This document shows positions 23,080 to 34,900 of a stretch of 64,000 nt of DNA, piece by piece. The notes under the pieces are model-generated. The model ran no database searches and was not told where the DNA came from. It was given only the letters and a program-made list of their open reading frames with translations. Source of the stretch: Podocnemis expansa (lineage: Eukaryota > Chordata > Testudines > Podocnemididae); contig ML682118.1 of assembly GCA_007922195.1 (NCBI GenBank), positions 1,854,393-1,918,392 of the forward strand, read 5' to 3'. The translations under genes were made by a program, and so were the position numbers. Within the stretch, counting starts at the first letter, position 1. Every line of letters starts with the position of its first letter.

Positions 23080-26000
23080 TTTTAACAACCCCTACTTCCC
23101 TTTTAACATAGCATAAAAGAAAAGAGCAAAAAAAACTGAAGCAAAATCAATTGTAAATACAGTTCTATGCAACTACTTTGAAAGTATTAATATTTCACAA
23201 CACTTGGATGTGCTTGGGTGGAAAACCTGTTGAAATTGTTCGGTTGGCTTTGACCATTTGCAAAATAATGATATATACTATGTCTTTTTTTTGCTATTTT
23301 TGCTATACCATTCTTCGAATTATATTTCAATATTAAAGGTGCAAACAAATTTGTGAAAACTCAAACAAAATTTGACATTTTTTAACTGAGGTTTTTTCTG
23401 TAAATTTTTTCCTTTGTATAACCTCCCCCACCCAATTAATAAAATATTTGTTTTTATTTACAACTGCATTATGTGCCTTGACAAAAAAGTATAAATACAT
23501 ATATTTATAGCAAAGGCCTTTTGGAATTTTGAAAAATGGTATTAATGATATTATGATGGTACTATACCAACATTATATTAAAATAATGTGGTATCACTCC
23601 TATGAACAGATATTTTGTTCAAAAAAATAAAAATAAACAGTAAATAGCCACAATGCACACTGCACAACAGACAACACACGGCAACATACATGATGTGTAA
23701 GACAAACTTCCAATTAAAAACAAATGGCACCAGAATTATATTTATAACTCTATGTAATTAAGCAATAAGAGGTAAAATGATTAAGGAGATCTATTTTAGT
23801 AAATAGACAGGTAAACAAAATAAGTGAACATAAGTCAGTTATTATCTTTCATCTCAAGTTCCTTGCCAAAATTAGTTATATTTAAGTGCTTGAGGCCCTT
23901 GTCTTTCTGTTCTATTACTTGCTTTTAAATTCTTCTATAAGGAAATAAGGAAAGCCCATGTTTAAAATACTATTCAGTGGTAGGATTAGAAGCAATCTGC
24001 ATTTCTGCTGCTTGACAATTATATCGTTAAAAAATTAGGAACATTTCCAGCTCTTGAATTGACAGGTACAAATTAAAATATTGGACTTAAAGTAAATATT
24101 TTACCTGTTTTTCTTTTCACGTGTTTTATTCTCTGTTTTCCATTGCTTCCTCTTTTCTGCAGTAGTGCTTTCTGTTATAACTATAACTGCTATTTTTTTT
24201 TTAAATAAAAAAGCAAAAGTGAGGAGAGGAGGGACACAGGAGGGGAAAAAAGGTGACCTCATCAAAGGCAAACACTAATTTAATTAGTCAAGGGCTATGT
24301 CTACACACACATAGTTATTTCGAAATATGTATTTCAAAATGAGTTATTTCAAAATAAAGTCCTTAGTTCAAAATAGGTTAATTCAAATTAAGAAAATGTT
24401 AATTTGAATTAAGGAAAGCCTGCTATCAAAATAGCTGTTATTTCAAAATTGTTAATTTGAAATAAGGCTGTTTGGACATGTTGTTTCAAAACAACATGTC
24501 CAAACGGCCTTGTTTCAAAATAACCATTTCAAAATAACAGCCGTTTCGAAACAATCAGGGTTTAACCTGTTTTAAAACGATGGTTCTTATTTCAAAAGGA
24601 CGGGATCTGTCCTTTCGAAATAAGAAAACTTCATGTGGACCAAATATCTTTTATTTTGAAATAGCCAGTGTTGTTTCGAAATAAAAGTGCTGTGTAGACA
24701 TACCCAAGGTGTCTTAAAATACAGGTAGAAGCAGCAATTTTAGCAAGCAGACAAAAAAATGCAACCGATACATAAAAACATTGAGAAGAAAGGTTCTATT
24801 ATTAGCTCTGAGTGACAAGCAGTTCCATGGGTTAAATCAGTTGGGCTTCAGTACCCCTAGTTTTTACTCTGGCCCTGAGAGGCAAGAGGGGTCATTTACC
24901 AGCTTTTTTCTTCCTGTGCCTCCTGCTTTTATTTGCCTGTCAAACGGATTGCAGGAGTGTCCTTGCCCACTGCAGCTAAGGGTCTGGGCAATTCAACAGG
25001 CTAATACACCATTTAAGCATCAGATTGTTCCACTTAGTTTTTCACTTTCAAAATTATTTTTTATTCACTCCCCTGCGATCAAGACAATCAAGTTGCAGCT
25101 CATCTTCTAAGGTGCTCTGCAAATTGTTTTACCTTTTCCTGCATCCAGTTTACCAACCCAGTGAAGGTAATATCTTTTATTTCTCCCTCCTGTGCACTTA
25201 TATTTCTGTTCTAATAGGGATTGCTCCAGATCTTGTTTTAATTTTTAGCAGAAACTTGATCTTATTGGGTAGTGTTGATTGAAATGAATAAACTTGTTTC
25301 ATTTTTTAATTTTGCCAAGACTATCTTTTTCCATTTCTGTCTCATTCTTCAGGCACAGGGTAATGACCTGAAGTCTGTTTTTCATAACACATATTTATAA
25401 TACAGCATTGCACTTCTCTTTTTGATAGATTTGTTTACAGTGGTTTCCTGTCTTTTATTTAGTTGCTGTGCTTACTGTGGTGTATCATGTCTCTGGACCA
25501 CTGCTCACCATGCTAGGAGAGTGGAAGCATTCCAGGTCTTTGTTGCTTCTTTTAACTTTTTCCCTATAATTGTTGCCTATCCTAACACCTTAATGGCAAG
25601 CTGTCTTAGCCATTTTACAGCTATGGCCACAGCTTGTAATACTCTTCTTACACATTTCTACTTATCAGGGTGACAGTCTCTGCCCCAGCTATTCAAATTC
25701 CTATCCATGTTTTCCCACTCTGTTTTTTGAACTTTGCTTCCCAGTGGGTCACAACTCATCAAACTTTTTGGGGGTTTGAAGGGAGGGTAAAAGGGGATTC
25801 CCTATCTTAAAGCTTTCTGCCATGTTAGGTCACAACCCTTCTCAATGACAGCTTGCTTGCTTACTAAATCACCATTCACCAGTGTTTTCAATCATTCTTG
25901 CTTGGCGGTGTTGGTTTGCTCTGAATAACATTTCAGCTTCTATGTCTAGCTGAATTAGCAAACCTCATTACACTGCCCATACATTAACACAGACTTGGAT

Positions 26001-26700
26001 CAGAAACAAAGACTTAGTCTGTTTTTTTTTTTTGTAAGTGAAACAGTGCTAGTGCCCCATGTGAGCAGTATGTACACTAGAATGTGGTATTTTCATCAGA
26101 GTGGGTCAGCTCAGTTAATGACTGAACTTTCCATTATCTTCTATGCTGGACAAAGATGCATCTGCTAGAACCTACCTCTTACACTCTGATTCAGCCACAA
26201 TGCATCTTTGATGTCTTTAATGTTGACTGTTGTTCCTTGTCTCTAAGTAAAGTATAATATCTTCTTCTATCCTCCTATCTCAGTTTTATGGTTGGTGTAT
26301 CTTGTATGGTCCTCCATGCTTATGTTCTTGCACTACTGAATCTCAGGAAGATCTTCATATTGCTGTTTGAGTATTTGGACTGTCTCCCAGGATTATGTTT
26401 CTGCAGTCACCATACAGCAGTGGAGTTGTGCTTTATCAATAATGTGTGTTTCTGTTACTGCTTTTAGGAATGACAATGCATTACTAATGCTTCTATTCTG
26501 CCAAGCTCCTGAATCAGTTCATGAACTTGTAAACAGGTCAGCCATTGCTGTTCCTTAAACCCAGACTTTGGTTTAGGCCTCAGCTCTTGCCTCTAGGCCC
26601 AATATAGGCCTCATGTCTTTGGATTTGGATTTGTTTCCAGTACAGCTCTCTTCACAGTTCTCTGGCAGGAAGGTGTCACTCCCTTAGCTGCTCCTTAATT
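23080..26700 (+). repeat. Diverged tandem duplication, unit 2
   Basis: The paralogous partner of 17500-20600, offset about 5.6 kb on the left and 6.1 kb further right. The change in offset is largely explained by the MITE at 24292-24705, present only in this unit. Confidence 0.65.
24292..24705. mobile_element. MITE, TTTCGAAATAA family
   Basis: Ends GGGCTATGTCTACAC and GTGTAGACATACCC. The arms consist of TTTCGAAATAA and AATTCAAATTAA words. It is absent from the parallel position of unit 1. Confidence 0.8.
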
Positions 26701-27161
26701 TCAATAAATATTCTATTGCCTTGAGAAGTGCTTCCTTCCCTGTCAGCTGTTAGGAGCTGGAACACAACTTGGGCAATGAGCAAGTTAATTCCACAAAGTT
26801 TTCTTTGATCCTCTGTTGGTGGCATAGTGCAGAAGAGGCCAAACTTTGTAAAGCTTATTAGGAGAGTTTTGGTAAGCTTACTGACAACAATGAACCATCT
26901 AATTCAATCTGCCACACCTGATAAGTCTCTGTCCATAGGTGAGTGCTTGATGCCTCACACACAAAGATTATTTATCCATGTGTGCTGTTCAATGATTATC
27001 TTTCCTTTAAATATTACTCTTCAATATAACCTCGCACTCATTTTCAATGCCTGCAGCAGCAATGAAATAATGCTTCCTTGTTATTTTTTTCCTGAGCCCA
27101 GTTCTTAACAATCACATAAGTGAGCAAGCGGAATCACTCCATAATGCAAAAGCGAACATTA

Positions 27162-27566
27162 GGCTATGTTCACACACAGGGGGTTACTTCGATACAAGTT
27201 GTTTTGAAACAACTTGTATTGAAATAACTCCTTATTTTGAAATAAGTTAATTCGAATTAAGAAAATATTAATTCGAATTAAGGAAAAAAGCTCAAAGTGA
27301 AATAGCATGTTTGGACAACAGTTATTTCAAAATGAGTCACTGTTGTTTCAAAACAATATGTTCTGATGGGATTGTTTCAAAACAATAGTTTTGAAATAAC
27401 GTTGTTTTGTCACCAAATGGGGTTTAAGTTGTTTTGAAACAACGCCATTGTTTTGAAACAATGGAACCCGTTGTTTCAAAACAACGATACGTCGTGTGAA
27501 CGTGGCGTTTCTTATTTTGAAACAACCTCTGTTGTTTTGAAATAAGACTGCAGTGTGAACACACCC
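27162..27566. mobile_element. MITE, TTTTGAAACAA family
   Basis: Ends GGCTATGTTCACACA and GTGTGAACACACCC with TTA duplicated at 27159-27161 and 27567-27569. Internal words TTGTTTTGAAACAA and GAATTAA repeat in both directions. Confidence 0.8.
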
Positions 27567-28762
27567 TTAATGAAAGCAAGCAGCTCCCTCTCGAAGGATA
27601 AGAATCTTTTTACTGGCATCAAATGATCTGTAGTCAATTAACTACATCAGTATGTTTGAAAGTATCTTTCTTTCCACTGTGTTAACCTCCCCAACCTTCT
27701 GCCATTATTTTGTGGCTCTCTATTTTTTTTAAAGTAAAATTATATACTCTCAATTAGTTAAACCAGTGAGGTTGCAATCAACCTTCCTTTCCATTACATA
27801 GCACCCTGCTTTGAGCATTACTTTGTACACTCCCCCTTTATTTAAAGTGAATTTAGTGATGGTGTATTACATCACCATGTGTTTGGCTCTGGTGTTTAGT
27901 TTCAAGCTCAAAAGAGTGAAAATCACCTCTGCTACTTGCTTCAGATTTAGAGCTTCTAGCACCAGATTTAGAGCCCTCTGGGACCACATGAAAATCAAGG
28001 ACAGTGACCACACATATATTCCCAGTGCAAAGTTCAGTCTGTTTTAGGAGTTTTACTAAAATTACAAGCAAGGTTGTGATTGCCAAGCACATATCCTGCA
28101 AACACATCTGAATGAGTTATGCAGATAGTCATACTCACACCCTTAACCATATTCTTACAGTCTGATGGGTGCCCAGTTTCTTTGCCCAGGAAGTCAGTCT
28201 ATCTTACGTGAACAACTTCACAAGAATTGCATTTAATGTTGTGCTCTTTAGCTAGGTCTTTCAGGCCATGCTTAGTTGTCATCAACTAACATTCTAGTAC
28301 ACTATATAAAACAGATCTCAGGGCAGATCTCAAAACAGGCTGACTCACCATGTGCACTGGGCAGTATGTACAGAGACAGAGCAGTTATCTCCAAATGCAG
28401 ATGTTGATATTGGAGAAATTCACAGGGCTCATTGTCATATTCTTAACCTCCTTTTTGTTCTCTGGCTTTCCTTCTGAATAAGCAGGAAGCACTTCAGCTA
28501 TAAGCTGCAAGTTACTTATCATGGGATGAAATAGGTCTCAACACCAGAGCATAGAATGAGGTACAGCTACAAAAATTCTTCTGTGCGGAGCATGCCCAGT
28601 AGAAGTTCTAAGGGTAACTAAAGGTCATTAGCAGAAAGCCAAGGATTTCTGGTGAAATTTGTAGCTCTGAAGTCAACAACTGTAATGAGGTATGATGGCA
28701 ACATCCCAGGATGAGTAATTCCAGACAGTGAGAGTGTGCAAGCTAAGGTTAAGAATAGATAG
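27567..28762. other. 5' flank of copy B, no gene
   Basis: AT-rich unique-looking DNA. No CpG island is seen, and no exon resembling PLA2G4C. Confidence 0.5.
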
Positions 28763-28770
28763 TATAAAAG
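28763..28770 (+). promoter_or_regulatory. TATA box of copy B
   Basis: TATAAAAG lies 164 bp before the first ATG of the proposed exon 1. Transcription would start near 28793. The stretch from there to 28926 contains no ATG, as expected of a 5' UTR. There is no CpG island, which suits a TATA-driven, regulated gene. Inferred from position and motif only. Confidence 0.55.
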
Positions 28771-28926
28771 AACTGATGGCTAGGACAATAATAAAGGGCA
28801 GAAACAGTTGGGAGCTGGAGTGAAGAGCTGCTGGAAAGAAGCTAAAAGCTGCTGAGAAACCTGAGTTTAGACACAGGACCAGAGCTGACTAGGAAGAAAC
28901 AACAGCAGCAGCAACGAGCAAGTAAT

Positions 28927-28947
28927 ATGTCAATGCCAATGAATAGA
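28927..28947 (+). CDS. PLA2G4C: Copy B proposed exon 1 (coding part)
   Basis: The first ATG downstream of the TATA box has A at -3. It opens MSMPMNR, with two more in-frame ATGs at 28933 and 28939. The donor GTAAGC follows in phase 0, which suits exon 2. The non-coding part would begin near 28793. This short exon is predicted from promoter spacing, an ATG-free leader, donor and phase, not from homology. Confidence 0.5.
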
Positions 28948-31900
28948 GTAAGCCTGCTAGTTTTTAATTACAACATAGCTTAAAAGTTAAGAACTGCTGC
29001 TGGCAATTTTTTACCACTTGGTCACCAGATTGCACTGCTTAGAATAATTTAAACTGTGTGCTGTTGCAATTTAGATGCTTTCCAATTTACAGTCCTTAAA
29101 TATTCAATTTAGTTAATTTACATGGATTTCTGTCTGATTTTTATTTTTAGATTACTTTGTAGTAGTGATTATTAAATACATCAATAAAAAGATACTTTGT
29201 TCTGTTTGCCTGTGTCAGTCACTTTATTGAAAGGTTGTAGATGTGCTCCAAGTGTTTGTTTTCACTGATTGCCCAGGAGACCCATACCTTGGTAAAGAGA
29301 GAGTAAGGGAGTAAAGGAGGACCCAAAGACTCTTTCTCAGGGTCACAGCATTGTTGTAGATTTGTATCCTGACAACCACTGAAAAAAAGAGTAGTAGCTG
29401 TGTTCCAGGATCCTTCTCTGCTAGCTAATTCCAGGAGTATTTTCTCTCAGAAGAATCCATCAGAAAACAAAGCCAAAGACAACTTTCGACGGGCATTTGT
29501 TGTTGCTATCTATAATCACCTTAAAAGAGTTGGAGAGGTATGAATGCAGCAATTCTCTCTTATTTTGTACCAAGAGAAATACATCACTTATATGAGCAGA
29601 ATTTTAAGTAGAACCTGTGAGTTGGGTGCACAAATCAGATTCAAATTCAAAAGGAGTTGGGTGTCTTGGGGCTGAAAAAAAGGCTGAGCTGGAAAATCCC
29701 AGATTTTCTTTTCTTAGCTGGAGTAGTTAGGGTTTACTGTTTTCCAGAACCTGGGAATGGTGGAAGGAATGGATCATGTGGTAATTACCTGCTATGTGCT
29801 GTCCCCTTGTAGCACCTGGCCACTGTTGAAAGACAGGATGGGCTAGCTGGACCAATGATCTGATCCAGCATGTCTATTCTAATGTTCATTCTCTCTCTCT
29901 CTCTCTCGGCTATATTTTCTATCTATCTGTAGTTTCTATATATGATCCAGGGGTACTGCAGGTGAGTAGGGACAGAGAGTTGCAGTGCATGCAGCAATTA
30001 AAAAAAAAAAAAGAGCAGGGCATCACATCGTCACTGCCACCCCAGCTCTTGAGTTCCCCAACTTAAGAGCCAAGGATTTTTAAAAATTGCAGCTAGAAGC
30101 AGAGTGACTTTGAGTAGAGAACAATAGAAACATATATTCTAACTGTTAGAACCTGAGCTCTGTGAGTCTAAGGTCTTGGACACATGAATGACTTTTGCCT
30201 AGTTTGGGGAACAGTTTTAGCCCTGTCTCATTGCTATAGCTGCCATATTTCACCATGGGGGGGGGGTGGAAGGGCTTTTGTATTACAGATAAAATGAGGA
30301 TTATTTTCTTTCACGTATTCCTGCTGCAGTTAGTGTGTTTAATCACATCCACAGTGCTGGTGAAGAAAAGCATGGGAAGTGTAGAGAAATGTCCCTGAGT
30401 TTCTCCTCATAGTGGTTTGCCTTGTAGTTATAGCTGTGTTGGTACCAGGATAAGCGATTTTGAATGATTTCTTGCAACAAGTGTTGACTCCTTATACTTA
30501 CCAATCTGTTCCACCTTATATTTAGCTGTGACACTCTGAGTACTTTTCTGAGACCTAAAGAACCCTGTGGAGTTTGGAAGCTTCTCTTCCACACCATCAG
30601 GGGTTGGTCCAATAAATTATATCTCTTCATCCATTTTGTCTCTTTCTCCTGAGAGTTCCTCTGTGCCATTTTTCCAGTGTAGAAGAGTTGCATGAAGTCT
30701 CTCTAAATTGGTTTTGTGTTCTACTCAGAACATGCTTTGATGGATTTTTTTTTCCATCTCTCTGTAAATTTTCCCACCCCTGCCAGGTTTTTTGAGAGCT
30801 GATGTGTTTTCTTGATATGTTTTCCCACAGGATGAAGGTAAAATTCGAATTTCACATGAGCTGTCGGAGGGGGAAAAACTAGGCACAAGCAACAGAAAGG
30901 TGCGGGTGAAGAAATGCCTGGATACCCATGGGATTCCCTGTAATCTGGTAGGACTCCATTGATGTCTTTTAGAATTATAGAGCCATGTACAGAATATTAA
31001 CCATGGTAATAGTTACTTGTGCAAAGCTGTTGAAAAATCTGTTCATCAGAAGATTGAGTTCAGTCCACCCCCCGAAGGATTTTAGAATAAAATGAACTGA
31101 AGCCATTTGGAATGGTTGAAATTAAGTGACTGCTTCAGTGAGATGCTGAACTGTGATGAACTTAAATGCATGTTTACATATCAATAATGAGTAGAACAAG
31201 GTGATAATAGTATTTTGTGCTCTGAAATAAAAAGAAAATGATTTCTTTCATGATGATTTTTTTCACAGTACTTTCTTTTTAAACTTTGATCTGATTTTTT
31301 TTCTGCCTCCCCCTCCCCAAGCCTTTTACAATAAAACTTAATAAAGCCAGTTGGAATGGTGAAACTAACTGACTGCTTCAGCATTATGCTGAACTGATAT
31401 GAACTTAACTGCATGTTTAAATATAAAAGATGGGTAGAACAAGATGGAAAGTAGGGGCGTGTGGTGTGTGTATGTGTGTGTTTATATTTTTCACATTCTT
31501 TTACATACTCTTTTAAAACCCCAGACCTGATTTTAATTCTGTTTCCAGAAACCTATCATACTTTTTTTTTTAATTGCTAAGAAAGATTTTTGTTCAGCTT
31601 TTGGGCAAATCCCAAGGAAATATGAATAAAAAGGTCTGTTTAGTTAAAAAAAAAAGTGTTTTATCCCCAAACAAATGAACAACCAAACCTGGTTGAAATA
31701 TTTTCCAAGAGTTCTGATAATTCACAGTATTTATGATCCACAGAATATATAACAAATAGCTGTCATATATTATAGCAGTTATTGGAGTTACTACTCTCAA
31801 ATCAAATGGTAGAATGAGCTCAGGTCCTGCAATGGGGAAAACTTGTGAATAAGGTTACTCATGGGAGTTGCCCCATTTAAACTTGTGTAAATAAAGGCAT

Positions 31901-34900
31901 ACAAATTAAGATCAATGTGTAAATGCATGCAGGACTAAAATAGTCTTTCAAGCTATAGAATGGGGGCTGTCTTAAGTGGAAATGTAAGTTGTCTGACTGT
32001 TGATTCCATGGAAGTGACATAAATGAGCAGCTGAGGTAGTTTCTCAGTAATCCCTATGTGATACACTGTACCTTATTTACCTTGTTAGAGTGTGATATGT
32101 GCAATATTCATGCTTACCTTTAAATTGTAATGCAACATATGTCATGTTCAGTGTTTTTCGAATGCTCATGCCATACTGACCATTACTGCTACAGTAGCAC
32201 ATTTCCTGCAATGCCATACACATTTACAGATGGTAAATTCTGCTATATCGTGTCCCTGAATGTGTCCCTCACATGGCTGGAGTAGATGCAGAAAATATTG
32301 AACAAAGAGAAGGGCCAGATCTTGATAGGGCATTCGTATAGGAACAATGGTCTTGCCTAGGCATCTGCAAGCACTTTGGCTAAAATATTAAAAATCACAT
32401 TGCTGCTGGACATGGTTGATCACCTTAGCCCAAGGGGTGTCACGGAAACATGATGAAAGAGGCACCTCTGTCTCAGGCTCTCTCCTGGAATTCATCATCT
32501 AAGACACATCAAAGAGAGATTCTGCCCATTGGAGGTGGGACAGGGAAGTGTGATTGCTAGAGGTATCACAGCCAGCCTGTGTGGTAAGCTGACATCTCAG
32601 ACTGAAAATTACTGACATATTAATCTCGGTTAAAGAAGGAAGTCACCTTTTAGTTAATTGTGACCAACTCCATGGCTCATTTTTAATCTTCTGATTTATT
32701 AGTCTGACATATTCAGAGACATAACACTCTGTTTCAGAGCCCAGGGTGTGTTCTGATTGGAATGTGCCCCTTGTAATTAGCTGCACCTGGGGCCAGCCAT
32801 GAGAAACACACCCTTTAATGGAGCAGCTCAATGAAGCCGCTCCAGCACGCCCGGGGCAAAGCCCCATTCACTCTGCTGTAATTACGGCCCTGCATATATT
32901 CACTTAAACTCTTGCTGTGATCAATACTTGTTAGTTTTACCAAAAAAACTGTGCATATGGATTGACTGTGTACCAATGTTCCCTCTAAGGGGAGAGAGCA
33001 GCTGAGCAACTCCTGTTGCTCGCAGTGCTCCCCCCCCACGGGGCCCACTGCGCAGCCCCTCCCCCCGCTCCCGGCANNNNNNNNNNNNNNNNNNNNNNNN
33101 NNNNNNNNNNNNNNNNNNNNNNNNNNNNNNNNNNNNNNNNNNNNNNNNNNNNNNNNNNNNNNNNNNNNNNNNNNNNNNNNNNNNNNNNNNNNNNNNNNNN
33201 NNNNNNNNNNNNNNNNNNNNNNNNNNNNNNNNNNNNNNNNNNNNNNNNNNNNNNNNNNNNNNNNNNNNNNNNNNNNNNNNNNNNNNNNNNNNNNNNNNNN
33301 NNNNNNNNNNNNNNNNNNNNNNNNNNNNNNNNNNNNNNNNNNNNNNNNNNNNNNNNNNNNNNNNNNNNNNNNNNNNNNNNNNNNNNNNNNNNNNNNNNNN
33401 NNNNNNNNNNNNNNNNNNNNNNNNNNNNNNNNNNNNNNNNNNNNNNNNNNNNNNNNNNNNNNNNNNNNNNNNNNNNGCGCCAGCGCAGCTTAGAGGGAAC
33501 ATTGCTGTGTACTGAGACCTCTCTTGAGGTGACAGAATGGGTGAATATCAATTTATTTAATAAATTCATGGACAAATGTAAATGAACTCTCTAGATGTAG
33601 TGTACAGCACTGAAGCCTTTAAGATGGCAGTTCCTGGGGCTTCATATGAGCATATTTTGGGATTTATTTGCTGTATGCAGATGTTCAGGAGTGCTCCTTC
33701 ACTGGGTCAGGGCTGTATTACTCGCAGGAGTCTGGGCATAGGCTGTCCCAGAAGTGGGTATTTGGCAAAGCAAAGTGATATAAATTGGGTCCTCAGTGGT
33801 GAGGAATGGGGGTGACATAGCTAAACACCAATCTATATAGCCAGGGGGAATGTCACATCCAATTTATATATTGTTATGTCTTTCCCTTCCTCAGAATGAT
33901 GTGCCCAATATTGCCATCCTGGGAGCAGGTGGAGGTCTGCGGGCCATGATAGCCCTTCTAGGAACCCTGGAGGAGCTACAGCAGCAGGGTCTCTTGGACA
34001 CCATCATGTACCTGTGTGGGGTCTCAGGTTCAACTTGGTAGGCACATGTCAACAGAAGCTTGTCTCTCAGTAAAACTGATAATGATGGAAGATATCTCCA
34101 TTGTTATTATTAACCAAAGGACATGCATTACCAATAGGAAAATGTTATCTCTATCCTGCGGAGGTGAGGATTTATGAGTTTTTACACAACAATACAAACC
34201 AACTGTTCAAACAAAAACTCAAGTCTAAGCTTCCTTCTATATACAAACAAATCATGATCGTTCAGCATTTAGATACACAGTCCCAGGAGTTCACAGTGGT
34301 TGAGGGTGTGAGACTGAATCACTCCAGAACTCAGGGTACAAGCTACAATAGTTTATACTGTAGGTGCAGTCCTATTGGGCATACACTCGGTGAGTCTAAT
34401 GAAAATGCCCCAGAGCCCGACTACCTTTGTCCTTTTCACAGCAAAGTTTGCTGGTCACATTTTCCCACAGTGCACCACAAACTAAGGGCTCATGCAGTCA
34501 TAATTTAGGAAGGTTCTGTAAAGTCTGGGAGACGAGTGGCTGAATTCAACCCAGCAAAAAAACAACAAGGAGTCGTGTGGCACTTTGAGACTAACAGATT
34601 TATTTTTCGCATGAGCTTTTGTGGGAGAAAATCCCACTTCCTCAGATGCTTCAAAGATGAGTGAACTTACAGAAAGGAATGAAAATAAATGCAAGGGGGT
34701 GTAAAACATAGGATCAGGTCATACAGTAACAGCAAATCAGAGCAGTTGTTAGTTTCAAACCATGGGAAGCCTGAAGTCAAATTACCTTTTGTAATGGGAA
34801 AAGAACCCATAGTCTCAATTAAGTCCTGCTTTCACAGAATTTAGCTTGCATATTAATTCGAGTTCAGCTATTTCTCTTTGAAGTCTTGATGTCCCAGCCA

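Noticed and set aside
32921..33585. Long open frames across the first N run
   Set aside because: They are open only because N codons cannot be stops.
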